Source: an uncultured Prevotellaceae bacterium
GTDB taxonomy: Bacteria > Bacteroidota > Bacteroidia > Bacteroidales > Bacteroidaceae
DNA: 13,659 nucleotides
Reading direction: 5' to 3'
Assembly: GCA_946407325.1 (NCBI GenBank)
Contig: CAMJNN010000024.1
Location: forward strand, 1-13,659
Shown here: positions 1-8,066 of the stretch, one piece after another
Numbering within the stretch: the stretch's first letter is position 1
Layout: each line of letters opens with the position of its first letter
The notes under the pieces: generated by a model
Databases searched by the model: none
The model's input: only the letters and a program-made list of their open reading frames with translations
Told to the model about the DNA's origin: nothing
Made by a program: the position numbers and the translations under genes

Positions 1-1934
1 TTGTTATTGTTGTTATTCCGGTTACGGATACGGTTCTGCGGCTGGTCAGGCTTCTGTTTCTTTATTTCATCAGGTTTCTGGAGATCAGGTGCCTTGGCAT
101 TAAGATCCCAGTCCTGTAAAACATCGAAGTTGGCCTTAAACTCTATCATCTGCGGATAATAGAACACCTCTTCGGGTTGCAGGTGCTGCTCATAGTCGCC
201 AGTATCCCATTTCCCGTTGCGGTTGACATCCCTTACCAAACGAGCAGCATACCTACCTGGTGCGAGGTAATAGAAATCCGCTCTGCTGTTTACTACATTC
301 TCCGTACGCACTACCGCATCCTTGGTGTCGAGCAACTCAACGATATCTCCCTCTTGGGCACCATTGATATTAAAGAACACTTGACCATAACTGTCGAGGG
401 TCTTCACCTTGAAGTCCTTCTTCTGTTTATCAATAAAACGTCCGTAGATGCCAAATACTGCAGCACTATCTGCTTGAAGCGAATAACTCTCTCCTGGTTT
501 CCAGTCGGCATAGATATTGAAAACCCTGATATCGATGCTATCGGGTTGAAGTTCGAAAGGAACATCGTACCACAGTGTATCTACCTTCTGTTTGAGGTGG
601 AAGCCCGTAGAGTCAAGACTGGCCACTGGCTCGGGGAAGGTGAGCGTGAGGTAGTCGTAAACATCAACGCTGGAGGGCGCATAAATATCGATAGGCAGAA
701 ACTCAATCTTGGGTTGCACGTCAAGGGTATCGCCACGTTCGCGACGGCGTTTCTCCTCTTTTTCCTTCTCTTCTTTCTCCTTTTGCAGTTCTCGTTCACT
801 CTTTGGCCTTTCTCTTGAAGCCAAGCGCAAGGTGTCGGTACGAGGCACCAACTGCTTCAATGAGTCGGTGTAAAGATAAGTAACCTCCATCTGAAGAGTA
901 TCGAGCTGATAGATGAGTGAATCCTTGATCCAATACTTGAGTGTATCGATACGATCAGTGAGTCGTTCGATAACAAAAGCGTCCTTTTCATCGAAGTTGA
1001 TGCCTCGAATGGAGGGGAAAGTATCAGCTGGAGCTGTAAAATACAAGGTGAAATCTTTCTTGGTGGTGCGCTCTGACTTGGCCAAGCGTTGCTCCTTCTT
1101 GTTGTTTACAAATGCCCGCAGTATCAGTTTGTCGGGCAAATAGTGCGTGTATTGACGCTCGACGATGGTGTCAATCACCAGTGAGTCGATCCATGTGGTA
1201 TCCTGACGCATGCGCAACTCAAAGGTAGGTATCACCAACGAATCGTCAAACGCCACCATCTCAGTCGGTTGAGAATAATAGTAGTTCTGGTCGCTCTCCT
1301 GCAAAGCAAAGATATGGTATTCGCCTGGAGCCACACCCTTGATAGTGAAACGACCTCGACTATCCGTGCGTCCTACACGATCAAATGGTTTGGAGATGAA
1401 AGCCGAGTCGCGTAAATCAGCATGCAAACCTACCATCATACCCTTGATAGGTTCGAGGTTCATGGCATTAAGTACGGTACCTGCTACTTCCATCGTATCA
1501 AGGCGCTCACCAGTAGAGAAGGTATATACGAAATTCTCCAACGGATTGCCCTCGTTGTTGTCCTGTATGGCATCGCCAAAATCGATGGTATAAGTAGTAT
1601 TGGCAATTAAGGTATCTTGTAAGTCGATCAACACCTTCTTGCCACTGGCTCGCACATTGGCTTGTTGCACCTGAGGAGGAGAAATAACGATTTTCTCCTG
1701 AGGTTTATCCAACTTCAAGTACTCATCAAATTCAATGGTGATACGTTTCTGTGAGGCGTTAAGCTCATTAGGCATAGGTTTGCCTTTCAAGAATTTTGGG
1801 GGTGTTTCATCGTAGTCGCCACCGCCCAACGTTCCTACACTGGCACACGAATAAAGGAACGCTGACACCACAGCCAAAGGCAGGGCGCCACGTTTCAGTA
1901 AATGGGTAGCATATTTGAAGTTGAAATAGAACAT
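1..1934 (-). CDS. Large Ig-like (SbsA/Big_5-type) lipoprotein, C-terminus cut by window edge
   Basis: Reading the minus strand from the ATG at 1934 gives 644 uninterrupted residues that leave the window on the left. The N-terminus is a lipoprotein signal: a basic stretch (K14 R15), a hydrophobic core, then lipobox L-Y-S-C with C30, followed by a Gly-rich linker (residues 36-40). Residues 43-145 resemble a bacterial Ig-like domain of the SbsA/Big_5 type. Residues 148-215 resemble a carboxypeptidase-regulatory-like beta-sandwich (an S-R-G-R-F-x-I-x-G-V-x-P-G-E-Y pattern). A very charged Lys/Glu/Arg linker lies at about 372-402. A D-x-N-x-N-G-x-W-D motif at about 568-576 looks like a calcium-loop or prealbumin-like turn, and the visible end is Asn/Arg-rich. 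An in-frame TAA lies ten codons upstream of the ATG with no other ATG between, so the start is well fixed. It is probably an envelope-anchored structural protein; the exact function is unknown. It is transcribed divergently from the efflux operon. Confidence 0.8.
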   Translation of the reverse strand, partial: MFYFNFKYATHLLKRGALPLAVVSAFLYSCASVGTLGGGDYDETPPKFLKGKPMPNELNASQKRITIEFDEYLKLDKPQEKIVISPPQVQQANVRASGKKVLIDLQDTLIANTTYTIDFGDAIQDNNEGNPLENFVYTFSTGERLDTMEVAGTVLNAMNLEPIKGMMVGLHADLRDSAFISKPFDRVGRTDSRGRFTIKGVAPGEYHIFALQESDQNYYYSQPTEMVAFDDSLVIPTFELRMRQDTTWIDSLVIDTIVERQYTHYLPDKLILRAFVNNKKEQRLAKSERTTKKDFTLYFTAPADTFPSIRGINFDEKDAFVIERLTDRIDTLKYWIKDSLIYQLDTLQMEVTYLYTDSLKQLVPRTDTLRLASRERPKSERELQKEKEEKEKEEKRRRERGDTLDVQPKIEFLPIDIYAPSSVDVYDYLTLTFPEPVASLDSTGFHLKQKVDTLWYDVPFELQPDSIDIRVFNIYADWKPGESYSLQADSAAVFGIYGRFIDKQKKDFKVKTLDSYGQVFFNINGAQEGDIVELLDTKDAVVRTENVVNSRADFYYLAPGRYAARLVRDVNRNGKWDTGDYEQHLQPEEVFYYPQMIEFKANFDVLQDWDLNAKAPDLQKPDEIKKQKPDQPQNRIRNRNNNNN

Positions 1935-1938
1935 GGTG

Positions 1939-1946
1939 CAAAAATA
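1939..1946 (-). promoter_or_regulatory. Putative Bacteroidetes -7 element for the Ig-like lipoprotein gene
   Basis: The minus strand reads TATTTTTG here, a perfect match to TAnnTTTG. It ends only four bases before the ATG at 1934, so transcription would begin at or next to the start codon. No clear TTG -33 element is found about 19 bases upstream, which lowers confidence. Confidence 0.45.
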
Positions 1947-1976
1947 AAGGTTCTTGCTGAATTATTGTTCCATCTG

Positions 1977-1991
1977 GAGCAAAATTTGCTC
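1977..1991. promoter_or_regulatory. Perfect inverted repeat, candidate regulator site
   Basis: GAGCAAA-A-TTTGCTC is a perfect 7+1+7 palindrome in the non-coding divergent region. It lies about 40 bases upstream of the -33 element of the efflux promoter, and just upstream of where the -33 region of the opposite promoter would sit. That position suits an activator or a repressor of either gene. Its sequence is unrelated to the second palindrome at 2077-2094. The role as a binding site is an inference. Confidence 0.4.
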
Positions 1992-2029
1992 TAAAAGGTG
2001 GAAAATTTAGTGAAATAAGATTAAAGTCA

Positions 2030-2059
2030 TTGTAATGAACGAGAAATTATGTACTTTTG
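2030..2059 (+). promoter_or_regulatory. Promoter of the RND efflux operon
   Basis: TTG at 2030-2032 and TACTTTTG at 2052-2059 are separated by 19 bases. This matches the Bacteroidetes sigma-ABfr consensus (-33 TTG, -7 TAnnTTTG) in both sequence and spacing. Transcription should start near 2064-2067, giving a leader of roughly 73 nucleotides before the ATG at 2139. It is the best-formed promoter in the window. Confidence 0.75.
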
Positions 2060-2076
2060 CAACTTAAATAAACTGC

Positions 2077-2094
2077 GGAACTATATATAGTTCC
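2077..2094. promoter_or_regulatory. Perfect 18-bp palindrome in the efflux leader, candidate operator
   Basis: GGAACTATATATAGTTCC is a perfect 9+9 palindrome starting about 11 bases after the predicted transcription start. This is a classic place for a dimeric repressor (for example of the TetR or MarR type) that controls an efflux pump. In RNA it could also fold as a 7-bp hairpin with a UAUA loop. No U-run follows it, so it is not a terminator. No regulator gene lies beside it in this window. Confidence 0.5.
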
Positions 2095-2138
2095 CCTGCA
2101 AACAGCATATTAATAGTAACAAAACAATACATTATTTT

Positions 2139-3320
2139 ATGAAGAGTAGATTGATTCTTTTAGCTGCCAGCTGTATAGCTTTGCTGAGCAGCTGCGGAGG
2201 TGGAGGCAGTTCACAGGCTGGTAGTAAAGCACCGAAGATTACTGTGATGACATTGAATACCACCACCTCACACCTGACCAACTCTTATCCTGCTACCATT
2301 AAAGGAAAGCAAGACGTTGACATTCGCCCTATGGTTAGCGGTTTCATTACACATCTGCACGTAGATGAAGGTTCGTTCGTAAGACGCGGACAAGTGCTAT
2401 TCACTATCGACCAGACTCAGTATCAAGCAGCTGTGAATCAGGCAAAAGCTGCCGTTGAGAGTGCCAAGGCTACCGTGGCTACCCAACAGCTGACTGTTGA
2501 TAATCGCAGATTACTGAATCAGAAAGAGATTACCAGCGACTACGACTTGCAAATGCAGGAGAACCAGCTGGCAAGTGCAAAGGCAGGTTTGGCTCAAGCT
2601 GAAGCTGCACTGACAAATGCACAGAAAAACTTACAATATACTACCGTTACCAGTCCTACCGACGGTGTAGTAGGTCAGATACCTTACCGTTTGGGCAGTT
2701 TGGTTAGTCCGTCATCGGCACAGCCACTGACCACCGTTAGCGACCTTAGCAACATGTACGCTTACTTCAGCATGACAGAGCGCGAGTTGCTGCAGATGAC
2801 TGAGAGCAACAGTGCGGAAGACATCATCAAGAGTTTCCCTGAGGTGCAACTCCAGTTGATTGATGGTTCTATGTATGGAGAAACAGGTCATGTGGAGACC
2901 ATCAGTGGCGATATCGACATGACGACCGGCTCGGTCAACCTGCGTGCCCTCTTCCCAAATCCTAAGAAGGTGCTGCGTCGTGGTTCTACCGTCAACGTGG
3001 TATTCCCTAACAATCTGGAGAATATCATCTTGGTTCCTCAAAGCGCTACGTTCGAAGTGCAAGACAAGCGTTTCGTATATCTGTTGCAATCGGATAATAC
3101 GGTTAAGACTACTGAGATTGTTTGTCACCCGGTAGCCGACGGAAAGAATTTCGTTGTGCTGAGCGGCCTGAAGGATGGCGACAAGATTGCTATCGAGGGC
3201 ATCCAGACCTTGCGTGATGGTGCGACCATCCAACCTATCACTTCTGCTGAGAAAGAGGAAATCTACCAGCAGAACCTGAAGGACCAGAAGGACGGTAATA
3301 TGCAGAGCGCTATGCAATAA
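2139..3320 (+). CDS. RND efflux pump periplasmic adaptor (membrane fusion protein) lipoprotein, AcrA/MexA family
   Basis: This protein bridges the inner-membrane RND permease and the outer-membrane channel. At 393 residues it has the usual family length. The signal peptide ends in lipobox L-S-S-C with C19, followed by a Gly/Ser linker, so it should be lipid-anchored in the periplasm. The first half of the biotinyl/lipoyl domain is at about 60-95 (a V-S-G-x-I pattern, then V-D-E-G-x-x-V-x-x-G-Q). An Ala/Gln-rich coiled-coil hairpin spans about 95-165. The second lipoyl half follows at about 166-190 (S-P-x-D-G-V-V-G), then the beta-barrel and membrane-proximal domains. The C-terminal tail is Lys/Gln-rich. 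It is the first gene of a four-gene operon and has its own strong promoter and a palindrome in its leader. The substrate cannot be read from the sequence. Confidence 0.93.
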   Translation: MKSRLILLAASCIALLSSCGGGGSSQAGSKAPKITVMTLNTTTSHLTNSYPATIKGKQDVDIRPMVSGFITHLHVDEGSFVRRGQVLFTIDQTQYQAAVNQAKAAVESAKATVATQQLTVDNRRLLNQKEITSDYDLQMQENQLASAKAGLAQAEAALTNAQKNLQYTTVTSPTDGVVGQIPYRLGSLVSPSSAQPLTTVSDLSNMYAYFSMTERELLQMTESNSAEDIIKSFPEVQLQLIDGSMYGETGHVETISGDIDMTTGSVNLRALFPNPKKVLRRGSTVNVVFPNNLENIILVPQSATFEVQDKRFVYLLQSDNTVKTTEIVCHPVADGKNFVVLSGLKDGDKIAIEGIQTLRDGATIQPITSAEKEEIYQQNLKDQKDGNMQSAMQ

Positions 3321-3433
3321 AGAGAATTGGGATTCGCTCCAATTTCATCGCGATTCGGCATAGCTAATGTCAACTTAGCTCTGCCCTCGCTGCTCCGAAA
3401 AGTGATTATTGAACTAGTTTAATTTAACAATAA
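3321..3433 (+). other. Structured 113-base spacer between adaptor and permease genes
   Basis: The other junctions of this operon are 8 and 17 bases, so this gap is unusual. It can form two hairpins. The first pairs AATTGG (3325-3330) with CCAATT (3339-3344). The second pairs GGCA-T-AGCTAA (3357-3367) with TTAGCT-C-TGCC (3375-3385), which is ten base pairs with one mismatch. No TAnnTTTG promoter and no U-run after either hairpin were seen, so it may be an RNA processing or stability element rather than a terminator. It has no convincing open reading frame. Confidence 0.45.
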
Positions 3434-6400
3434 ATGAATTTAGATAGATTTATAAATAGGCCGGTACTCAGTACGGTGATCTCTATCCTTATTGTGATAT
3501 TGGGTTTCATCGGGTTGTCACAGCTGCCCATCACCCAGTACCCCAACATCGCACCGCCTACCATCATGGTATATACCACCTACCCTGGTGCCAATGCCCA
3601 GACGGTGTTGAATGCGGTGGTGGCTCCGCTGGAGAACCAGATCAATGGTGTGGAGAACATGATGTACATGAGCTCATCTGCTTCCAATAGCGGTACGGCA
3701 CAGATTACGATTACCTTCAAGCAGGGTACCGACCCCGATATGGCCGCTATCCATGTCCAGAACCGTGTGTCGATGGCACAGGGCTTGATGCCTGCAGAAG
3801 TAACGCGCGTAGGTATCATGACCATGAAGCGACAGACTTCATTCTTGATGATTTTCTCACTCTTTGACGAGAGTGACACATATACCACAGAGTTTATCGA
3901 AAACTACGCATCCATCAATATCTTACCTGAGATTCAGCGTATCAAGGGTGTAGGTGATACCCAGGTGATGGGTGTAGAATATGCTATGCGTATATGGCTG
4001 AAGCCAGAAATCATGGCTCAATATGGTTTGATGCCAACTGACATCTCCAATGCTTTGGCAGAACAGAATGTGGAAGCTGCTCCTGGACAGTTTGGTTTGC
4101 AAGGCAACCAGACCTACCAATATACCATCCGCTATAAGGGTCGTTTGCAGACTCCTGAGGAGTTTGAGGAAATCGTACTCAAATCTCTTAACGATGGTAG
4201 TCTGTTGCGCATGAAAGATGTGGCAGATATTGAGTTGGGCCGTACCACCTACTCGTTCTTCAACCGTGTGAACGGACACAAGGCAGTGACTGCCATTGCA
4301 ATGCAGTTGCCTGGTTCTAACGCTACAGAAGCCGTACAAGGCATAGAGAAAGCATTGGAAGGCTACGAAGGCCGTCTGCCAGCTGGTTTGAAAATCAATG
4401 TCGCACAAAGTGTGAACGAATTCTTGTTTGCCTCTATCTACGAGGTGATCAAGACCTTGATCGAGGCGTTCATCCTGGTGTTCATCGTAGTATATATCTT
4501 CTTGCAGGATTTCCGTTCTACACTGATTCCTGCCATCGCCATTCCTGTGGCGTTGATTGGTACCTTCTTCCTGTTGTACGTTATCGGCTTCAGCCTGAAC
4601 CTGCTGACACTCTCGGCATTGGTGCTCGCCATCGCTATTGTGGTCGATGATGCCATTGTGGTGGTGGAGGGTGTGCATGCTAAGCTCGACCAAGGCTATA
4701 CCTCTGCTAAGCAAGCAAGTATTGACGCTATGCGTGAGTTGGCCAGCGCCATCATTTCCATCACCTTGGTCATGATGTCTGTGTTCATTCCTGTGAGCTT
4801 CATGAGCGGTACGGCAGGTGCTTTCTACCAGCAGTTTGGTCTGACTATGGCCATTGCCATCGGTTTCTCTGCTATCAACGCTTTGACTTTGAGTCCGGCA
4901 CTTTGCGCTATCTTCTTGAAGCCTCACAAGAAAGAAGGTGAAGGTAAAGAAGAAGAAAAGGTGAGTCGCATGGAGAAGTTCCACCGTGGTTTCAACCGCT
5001 GGTACGATAACATCTTGGAGAAATACAAGAAGCATGTGGCTTACTTCATCGAGCACAAGAAACTCTCTTGGGGCATTGTGATAGCATCTATCGTGGCTTT
5101 GGTATTGCTGATGCAAACCACTCCATCGGGTATGGTGCCAAACGAAGATACAGGTACGTTGATGGGTACGGTAACCCTGCCTGCAGGTACCTCACAGGAA
5201 CGCTCCATGGAGATTATGCTACGTGTGGATAGCCTCATCGCTGCCGAGCCAGCTGTACAGAGCCGTACCATGATTTCTGGCTTTAGCTTGACCGGTGGTA
5301 GCGGACCTTCTTACGGTTCGTTCATCATCAAGCTGAAGGACTTCGAGGAGCGCGGACTGATGCAGAACTCGCAGATTGTATTCATTACTTTATATATGCG
5401 TGCGCAGAAGATTATCCCAGAGGCACAGGTGCTGTTCTTCCAGCCGCCTATGATTCAGGGTTACTCTATGTCGAGCGATATCCAGCTGTATATGCAGGAC
5501 AAGACTGGTGGTACGCTGGATAACTTCTTCCAGGTGGTAAATGAATACAACGCCGCCTTGGAACAGCGTCCGGAGGTCAACTCAGCACGTACCTCATTCA
5601 GTCCGAGCTTCCCACAATATGAGATGGACATTGATGCAGCTGCTTGTAAGCGTGCAGGCATCAGTCCTTCAACCGTTCTGAGTGCGATGCAAGGCTATTA
5701 TGGCGGTTTGTATGCTTCCAACTTCAACCGTTTCGGTCGTATGTATCGTGTTATGGTGCAGGCTGACCCTGAGGCGACCAAGGATATGGAATCGCTGAAG
5801 AACATCAAGATTAAGAACAATGCCGGTGAGATGGCTCCAATCACACAGTTCTTCAGCATGAAGAAGGTGTATGGTCCTGATGTGATCAACCGTTTCAATA
5901 TGTACACGGCTATGACCGTTATGGTTTCTCCTGCTGCCGGCTATTCTTCCGGTGAAGCTTTGAACGCCATCGCTGAGGTAGCAGAGACCCTTCCTCCAGG
6001 CTTCGGCTATGAATTAGGTGGTTTGGCACGTGAGGAGGCTGAAACTAGCGGTAGTACCACTGCTCTTATCTTCCTTCTCTGCTTCGTATTCGTATATCTG
6101 TTGCTGAGTGCACAGTACGAGAGCTACATCTTGCCGTTGGCCGTATTGCTGTCAGTACCATTCGGTTTGATGGGTAGCTTCATCTTTGTGAACATCATGA
6201 GTGCCATCGGTTCATTCTCTATCTTGCAGATGATCATGGGCTCTATGTCTAACGATATCTACATGCAGATTGCATTGATTATGCTGATGGGTCTGTTGGC
6301 AAAGAACGCCATCTTGATTGTGGAGTTCGCCCTCGACCGCAGAAAACAAGGCATGAGCTTGACGAAAGCAGCCATCTTAGGTGCTGCAGCTCGTTTGCGT

Positions 6401-6658
6401 CCTATCTTGATGACCTCACTCGCCATGATTGTGGGTCTGTTGCCACTGATGTTCGCATTCGGTGTAGGTGCTCACGGTAACCGCACATTAGGTGCCGCAG
6501 CTGTAGGCGGTATGTTGATCGGTATGATCCTGCAGATTTTCTTCGTACCGATGTTGTTCGTTGTATTCCAGCACTTGCAGGAGAAGGTGAAGCCTATTGA
6601 ATGGTCGGATATCGACAATTCTGACGCTACTCCTGAGATTGCACAATATACTAAATAA
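3434..6658 (+). CDS. RND multidrug efflux permease, AcrB/MexB (HAE1) family
   Basis: This is the inner-membrane, proton-driven pump of the tripartite system. At 1074 residues it is full length for the HAE1 family (about 1030-1070). TM1 is at about 10-30, followed by a large periplasmic porter/docking loop to about 333. TM2-TM7 follow, with TM7 at about 544-560, then a second periplasmic loop, and TM8-TM12 start near 874. The proton-relay residues are present: D405 and D406 in TM4 (V-V-D-D-A-I-V-V-V-E), K957 in TM10 (A-K-N-A-I-L-I-V-E) and R987 in the R-L-R-P-I-L-M-T motif of TM11, equivalent to AcrB D407/D408, K940 and R971. The cytoplasmic loop before TM7 is very Lys/Glu-rich. The upstream leader is AT-rich without a Shine-Dalgarno site. 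The pump is expected to work as a trimer; drug specificity is not predictable. Confidence 0.96.
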   Translation: MNLDRFINRPVLSTVISILIVILGFIGLSQLPITQYPNIAPPTIMVYTTYPGANAQTVLNAVVAPLENQINGVENMMYMSSSASNSGTAQITITFKQGTDPDMAAIHVQNRVSMAQGLMPAEVTRVGIMTMKRQTSFLMIFSLFDESDTYTTEFIENYASINILPEIQRIKGVGDTQVMGVEYAMRIWLKPEIMAQYGLMPTDISNALAEQNVEAAPGQFGLQGNQTYQYTIRYKGRLQTPEEFEEIVLKSLNDGSLLRMKDVADIELGRTTYSFFNRVNGHKAVTAIAMQLPGSNATEAVQGIEKALEGYEGRLPAGLKINVAQSVNEFLFASIYEVIKTLIEAFILVFIVVYIFLQDFRSTLIPAIAIPVALIGTFFLLYVIGFSLNLLTLSALVLAIAIVVDDAIVVVEGVHAKLDQGYTSAKQASIDAMRELASAIISITLVMMSVFIPVSFMSGTAGAFYQQFGLTMAIAIGFSAINALTLSPALCAIFLKPHKKEGEGKEEEKVSRMEKFHRGFNRWYDNILEKYKKHVAYFIEHKKLSWGIVIASIVALVLLMQTTPSGMVPNEDTGTLMGTVTLPAGTSQERSMEIMLRVDSLIAAEPAVQSRTMISGFSLTGGSGPSYGSFIIKLKDFEERGLMQNSQIVFITLYMRAQKIIPEAQVLFFQPPMIQGYSMSSDIQLYMQDKTGGTLDNFFQVVNEYNAALEQRPEVNSARTSFSPSFPQYEMDIDAAACKRAGISPSTVLSAMQGYYGGLYASNFNRFGRMYRVMVQADPEATKDMESLKNIKIKNNAGEMAPITQFFSMKKVYGPDVINRFNMYTAMTVMVSPAAGYSSGEALNAIAEVAETLPPGFGYELGGLAREEAETSGSTTALIFLLCFVFVYLLLSAQYESYILPLAVLLSVPFGLMGSFIFVNIMSAIGSFSILQMIMGSMSNDIYMQIALIMLMGLLAKNAILIVEFALDRRKQGMSLTKAAILGAAARLRPILMTSLAMIVGLLPLMFAFGVGAHGNRTLGAAAVGGMLIGMILQIFFVPMLFVVFQHLQEKVKPIEWSDIDNSDATPEIAQYTK

Positions 6659-6661
6659 GGA
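6657..6661 (+). promoter_or_regulatory. Shine-Dalgarno-like site of the outer-membrane factor gene
   Basis: AAGGA overlaps the TAA stop of the permease gene and sits five bases before the ATG at 6667. Such a site is uncommon in Bacteroidetes and suggests translational coupling of the two pump genes. Confidence 0.5.
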
Positions 6662-6666
6662 CTACT

Positions 6667-8049
6667 ATGAAGAAAAGTATTATTATATGTATGGTAGGCG
6701 CGGCAGTCATGATGAGCAGCTGCCGCATCTACAAAGCTTATGAAAGGCCAGAGGACTTGGTGACTGAGGGTTTGTATCGCGACCCGATATCCGATACAGA
6801 TACGCTCAATGCTGTGGCAGGGGAGACTTTTGGAGATCTGCCTTGGCGTGAAGTCTTTACTGACGTTCAGTTGCAGTCACTTATCGAACAGGCATTAGAG
6901 AACAATGCCGACATTCGCAGTGCACAGCTGACGATTGAACAGGCACAAGCATCGCTGACGGCATCCCGCTTGGCTTACCTGCCCAGTCTGACGCTTTCTC
7001 CGCAAGGTACGTTCAACTATGCTATGCACACCAACGTATGGACCTATGCCGTACCTGTAGCTGCCTCATGGCAAGTTGACCTCTTCGGTCAGTTATTGAA
7101 CCCAGCCCGCAAGGCAAAGGTAAGCTACCAGCAGGCTCAGTACTACCAGCAGGCTGTGCAGACCAACATCATCTCATCGGTAGCCAACATGTATTATACG
7201 CTGCTGATGCTCGACCGCCAGTATCAGATCTCTGAGGAAACAGCCGGACTGATGAAGCGTACGGTAGAGACTATGGAGGCTATGAAAGATGCAGGCATGA
7301 CGAACAGTGCAGCGGTAGAGCAGAGCCGCACAGGCTATGCACAAGTGATGGCTTCGCTTCCAGGTATTAAGCAAAGCATTCGTGAGATGGAGAATTCGCT
7401 GTGTCTGATACTGAATGTACCTGGTCAGCAGATTCCTCGCACTACATTTGACGAACAGCAACTGCCGACCAACTTCCTGACAGGTATTCCTGCACAGATG
7501 CTTGCTAACCGTCCGGATGTCAAGGCTGCTGAGATGTCGTTGGCAGCATGCTATTACGACACCAACAGTGCCCGTGCTGCTTTCTTCCCACAACTCACCA
7601 TCAATGCACAAGAATCATGGACCAACAACCTGGGACAGGTAGTAAACCCTGGTAAGTTCATGACTACCCTTATGGCCGGCATCACCCAGCCTCTGTTTGC
7701 GAGAGGTAAACTGATTGCAGGACTGAAAGCTGCGAAAGCCAATGAAGAGAAAGCTAAGATGACTTTCCAGACAGCTTTGTTGAAAGCTGGTAACGAAGTG
7801 AGCAATGCCCTTTACCAATACCAGATGAATACCGAGAAATCGGAATCACGCAAGGTACAGGTAGCTTCAGCTAAGAAGGCTTCAGAAGATACGGCCGATC
7901 TGTTCAAGTTGGGCACCTCTTCTTATCTGGAGGTGTTGAGCGCACAACAGTCATACCTCAGCGCACAGCTGTCTGAAGTGAGTGACACATACGACCGCAT
8001 GAAGGCTGTCATCAACCTCTACGCTGCATTAGGTGGCGGAAGACAATAA
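6667..8049 (+). CDS. Efflux outer-membrane channel lipoprotein, OprM/NodT (TolC) family
   Basis: This is the outer-membrane duct that completes the tripartite pump. The 460 residues match the usual OprM/NodT length. The signal peptide ends in lipobox M-S-S-C with C19, so the protein is a lipoprotein, unlike E. coli TolC. Family hallmarks are visible: a W-R-E-V-F-T-D segment followed by L-x-x-L-I-E-Q-A-L-E-N-N near the start of the first repeat; W-x-V-D-L-F-G at about 135-141; and N-R-P-D-V-x-x-A-E at about 281-289, followed by an A-R-A-A-F-F-P strand. These mark the two repeats of the barrel and alpha-tunnel. The gene starts eight bases after the permease stop, with an AAGGA site overlapping that stop. 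All three pump parts are intact, so the system looks functional. Confidence 0.94.
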   Translation: MKKSIIICMVGAAVMMSSCRIYKAYERPEDLVTEGLYRDPISDTDTLNAVAGETFGDLPWREVFTDVQLQSLIEQALENNADIRSAQLTIEQAQASLTASRLAYLPSLTLSPQGTFNYAMHTNVWTYAVPVAASWQVDLFGQLLNPARKAKVSYQQAQYYQQAVQTNIISSVANMYYTLLMLDRQYQISEETAGLMKRTVETMEAMKDAGMTNSAAVEQSRTGYAQVMASLPGIKQSIREMENSLCLILNVPGQQIPRTTFDEQQLPTNFLTGIPAQMLANRPDVKAAEMSLAACYYDTNSARAAFFPQLTINAQESWTNNLGQVVNPGKFMTTLMAGITQPLFARGKLIAGLKAAKANEEKAKMTFQTALLKAGNEVSNALYQYQMNTEKSESRKVQVASAKKASEDTADLFKLGTSSYLEVLSAQQSYLSAQLSEVSDTYDRMKAVINLYAALGGGRQ

Positions 8050-8066
8050 CATAAAACATTAGTACC

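Noticed and set aside
177..818. 213-residue plus-strand frame with a hydrophobic end
   Set aside because: It lies opposite the Ig-like lipoprotein. Its Phe/Leu run is only the complement of that protein's Lys/Glu-rich linker.
2077..2094. Attenuator-type terminator in the efflux leader
   Set aside because: The palindrome can fold as RNA but is followed by CCCTGC, not a U-run.
2712..3317. 201-residue open frame opposite the adaptor gene
   Set aside because: No start signal, no domain, and complete overlap with a clear membrane fusion protein.
3923..5116. 397-residue open frame on the minus strand inside the permease gene
   Set aside because: It is rich in His and Gln, has no recognisable domain and lies wholly opposite a well-conserved AcrB-family gene. 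It is a shadow of that gene's codon pattern.
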